Source: Streptomyces ipomoeae 91-03 (GTDB lineage: Bacteria; Actinomycetota; Actinomycetes; Streptomycetales; Streptomycetaceae). From it: a stretch of 32,459 bases of DNA. The stretch covers positions 1-32,459 of the forward strand of contig NZ_AEJC01000572.1 of assembly GCF_000317595.1 (NCBI RefSeq), given 5' to 3'. Under the pieces are notes generated by a model. It saw only the letters and a program-made list of their open reading frames with translations. It had not been told where the DNA came from and did not search any database. The position numbers and the translations under genes were made by a program. Each line of letters opens with the position of its first letter. Positions within the stretch are counted from its first letter, which is position 1. Positions 31,101 through 32,459 of this stretch are shown one piece after another.

Positions 31101-32059
31101 ACATCCTTGTCTGGCATGTGCACGGCTCGTGGCTGACGTCGTTCGTCCAGGGCCCGTACACCTTCCTCGTGCCCGTGACCCCCGACCGCGGGCCGGACGG
31201 GCTGGGCCGGGCGAGGACCTGGCGATGGCCGGAGACCGTGCGCGAGGTGAGTCCCGCCGGGCTGCGCGGGGCGGACATCGACCTGATGGTGCTTCAGCGG
31301 CCGCACGAGCTCGAACTGGCCCATCGGTGGACGGGCCGCCGGCCCGGCGTCGACGTACCGGCCGTGTACGTGGAGCACAACAGCCCGCACGAGACCGCCG
31401 TCGGCACCCGCCACCCGCTCGCCGACCGGGCCGACATCCCGCTCGTCCATGTGACCCACTTCAACCGGCTGATGTGGGACAACGGGCGTGCCCCGACGGA
31501 AGTGATCGAGCACGGCATCATCGACCCGGGGCAGCTGTGGACCGGTGCGGAACCGCGTGCGGCCGTCGTGGTCAACGAGCCGGTGCGGCGCGGCCGGACG
31601 ACGGGGACGGATCTGCTGCCGCGGTTCGCTCGCGTGGCACCGCTGGATGTCTTCGGCATGGGCACGGAAGGGCTCGCCGACCGTCTGGGACTGCCCGCCG
31701 GGCGCTGCCGCGGCCGGGATCTGCCGCAGGGCGAGCTGCATCCGGCTATGGCCCACTGCCGTCTGTACGTCCACCCCGTGCGGTGGACGTCGCTCGGGCT
31801 GTCGCTGCTGGAGGCCATGTTCCTGGGGATGCCGGTGGTGGCGCTGGACACCACCGAGGTCAGGGAGGCCGTGCCCGAGGGGGCAGGGGTGGTCTCCAAC
31901 CGCTTCGACGTACTGGAGGACGCCGTTCGCGAGTTCCTCGCCGATCCCGCACTCGCCCGTTCGACAGGGGCGGCCGCCCGGGCCGCGGCACAGGCCCGCT
32001 ATGGAGAGCCGCGTTTCCGGAACGACTGGGAACGCCTCGTCAAGGAGGTCACCGGATGA
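31097..32059 (+). CDS. Family 4-type glycosyltransferase
   Basis: This is a 320-aa GT-B glycosyltransferase. The N-terminus MNILVWHVHGSWLTSFVQG begins the acceptor domain. The C-terminal donor domain has YVHPVRWTSLGLSLLEAMFLGMPVVALD (about 223-250), the group 1 E-x7-E-like segment with its glutamate in LLEAM, and a VREFLADP helix. It is slightly short for GT4 (usually 350-400 aa). Substrates are unknown. The ATG overlaps the GT9 stop, and its own stop overlaps the next ATG (ATGA), so the operon continues. Confidence 0.87.
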   Translation: MNILVWHVHGSWLTSFVQGPYTFLVPVTPDRGPDGLGRARTWRWPETVREVSPAGLRGADIDLMVLQRPHELELAHRWTGRRPGVDVPAVYVEHNSPHETAVGTRHPLADRADIPLVHVTHFNRLMWDNGRAPTEVIEHGIIDPGQLWTGAEPRAAVVVNEPVRRGRTTGTDLLPRFARVAPLDVFGMGTEGLADRLGLPAGRCRGRDLPQGELHPAMAHCRLYVHPVRWTSLGLSLLEAMFLGMPVVALDTTEVREAVPEGAGVVSNRFDVLEDAVREFLADPALARSTGAAARAAAQARYGEPRFRNDWERLVKEVTG

Positions 32060-32459
32060 GTCCCAGCCACCCCACGGCCGGACGCGTCGCCATGGTCTCC
32101 GAGCACGCCAGTCCGCTGGCCGAGCTCGGTGGCCCCGACGCCGGCGGCCAGAACGTCTACGTGGCCCAACTCGCCGCCCAGTTGACCCGTCGGGGCCACG
32201 AGGTCGTCGTGTACACACGCCGGGACGATCCCCATCTGCCGGACCGGGTCGTCACGGCCGACGGTGTGCGGGTCGTCCATGTGCCCGCGGGGCCGCCGGC
32301 TCCCATACCCAAGGACGAACTCCTGCCCTACATACCGGACTTCGGCGCGTGGCTCGCGGAGGAGTGGTCGGCGGAGCCGCCCGACGTGGTGCACGCCCAC
32401 TTCTGGATGTCGGGTCTGGCGGCGGTGACCGGCGCCCGGGCGCCGGGGGTGCCCGTGGT
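32056..32459 (+). CDS. GT4 glycosyltransferase, truncated by window edge
   Basis: Only the first ~134 residues are present. ELGGPDAGGQNVYVAQLAAQ at about 26-45, preceded by VAMVSEHASPLA, is the acceptor-side start of the MshA/sucrose-phosphate-synthase-like GT4 group. RRGHEVVVYTRRDDP and PPDVVHAHFWMSGLAA also fit that group. The ATG overlaps the stop of the previous gene. The sugar it transfers cannot be judged from the fragment. Confidence 0.85.
   Translation, partial: MSPSHPTAGRVAMVSEHASPLAELGGPDAGGQNVYVAQLAAQLTRRGHEVVVYTRRDDPHLPDRVVTADGVRVVHVPAGPPAPIPKDELLPYIPDFGAWLAEEWSAEPPDVVHAHFWMSGLAAVTGARAPGVPV

Overview
The window is high-GC actinobacterial DNA and almost certainly comes from a Streptomyces. 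Codons end overwhelmingly in G or C, GTG starts are common, many genes overlap by ATGA or GTGA, and the 2-methylisoborneol (2-MIB) operon has the Streptomyces gene order. No rRNA, tRNA, CRISPR array or intact insertion sequence was recognised.

Layout. (1) 107-980: a MarR-type regulator and a convergent SseB-domain protein. (2) 1257-5046: the 2-MIB operon, consisting of a family 2B encapsulin shell with a cyclic-nucleotide-binding-like domain, 2-MIB synthase with a long disordered N-terminus, geranyl diphosphate C-methyltransferase, and a strong terminator. (3) 5124-12007: glycan catabolism, with a GH29 alpha-L-fucosidase, a large ATP-binding LuxR (LAL-type) regulator and a convergent Tat-exported GH2 beta-galactosidase-like enzyme. 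The regulator and the GH2 gene each carry one single-base frameshift, only about 630 bases apart. (4) 12246-19127: a five-gene operon that is the best candidate for an undescribed system. It encodes a 102-aa peptide resembling a protease prodomain, a leaderless S8 subtilisin-like protease, two unrecognised proteins (533 and 382 aa), and a 733-aa fusion of a trypsin-like protease to an EndA/Vvn-type nuclease. None has an evident export signal, which suggests an intracellular proteolysis-triggered nuclease, possibly for phage defence or programmed cell death. (5) 19286-21809: a GAPDH with a long N-terminal extension, a small AraC-type regulator, a 7 x 15 bp tandem repeat and a VOC-domain protein. 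(6) 21810-25068: a decayed zone with a DUF4253-like remnant and a short inverted-repeat pair, then a FUSC-type membrane protein and a convergent MFS exporter. (7) 25635 to the right edge: a tightly overlapping surface-glycan operon with a UDP-glucuronate decarboxylase-like SDR, a NodU/CmcH carbamoyltransferase, a GT2, a GmhB-like HAD phosphatase, a GT9 heptosyltransferase-like enzyme and two GT4 enzymes, the last cut by the window edge.

How the parts work together. In the 2-MIB operon the methyltransferase makes 2-methyl-GPP and the synthase cyclises it; the shell is thought to house the synthase. The GH29, GH2 and LAL genes look like a fucose/galactose glycan-use locus whose regulator and secreted enzyme may be broken or mis-sequenced. 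In the final operon, the enzyme set suggests a carbamoylated surface glycan containing pentose and heptose-like sugars. Family assignments come from reading motifs by eye; no database search was run.
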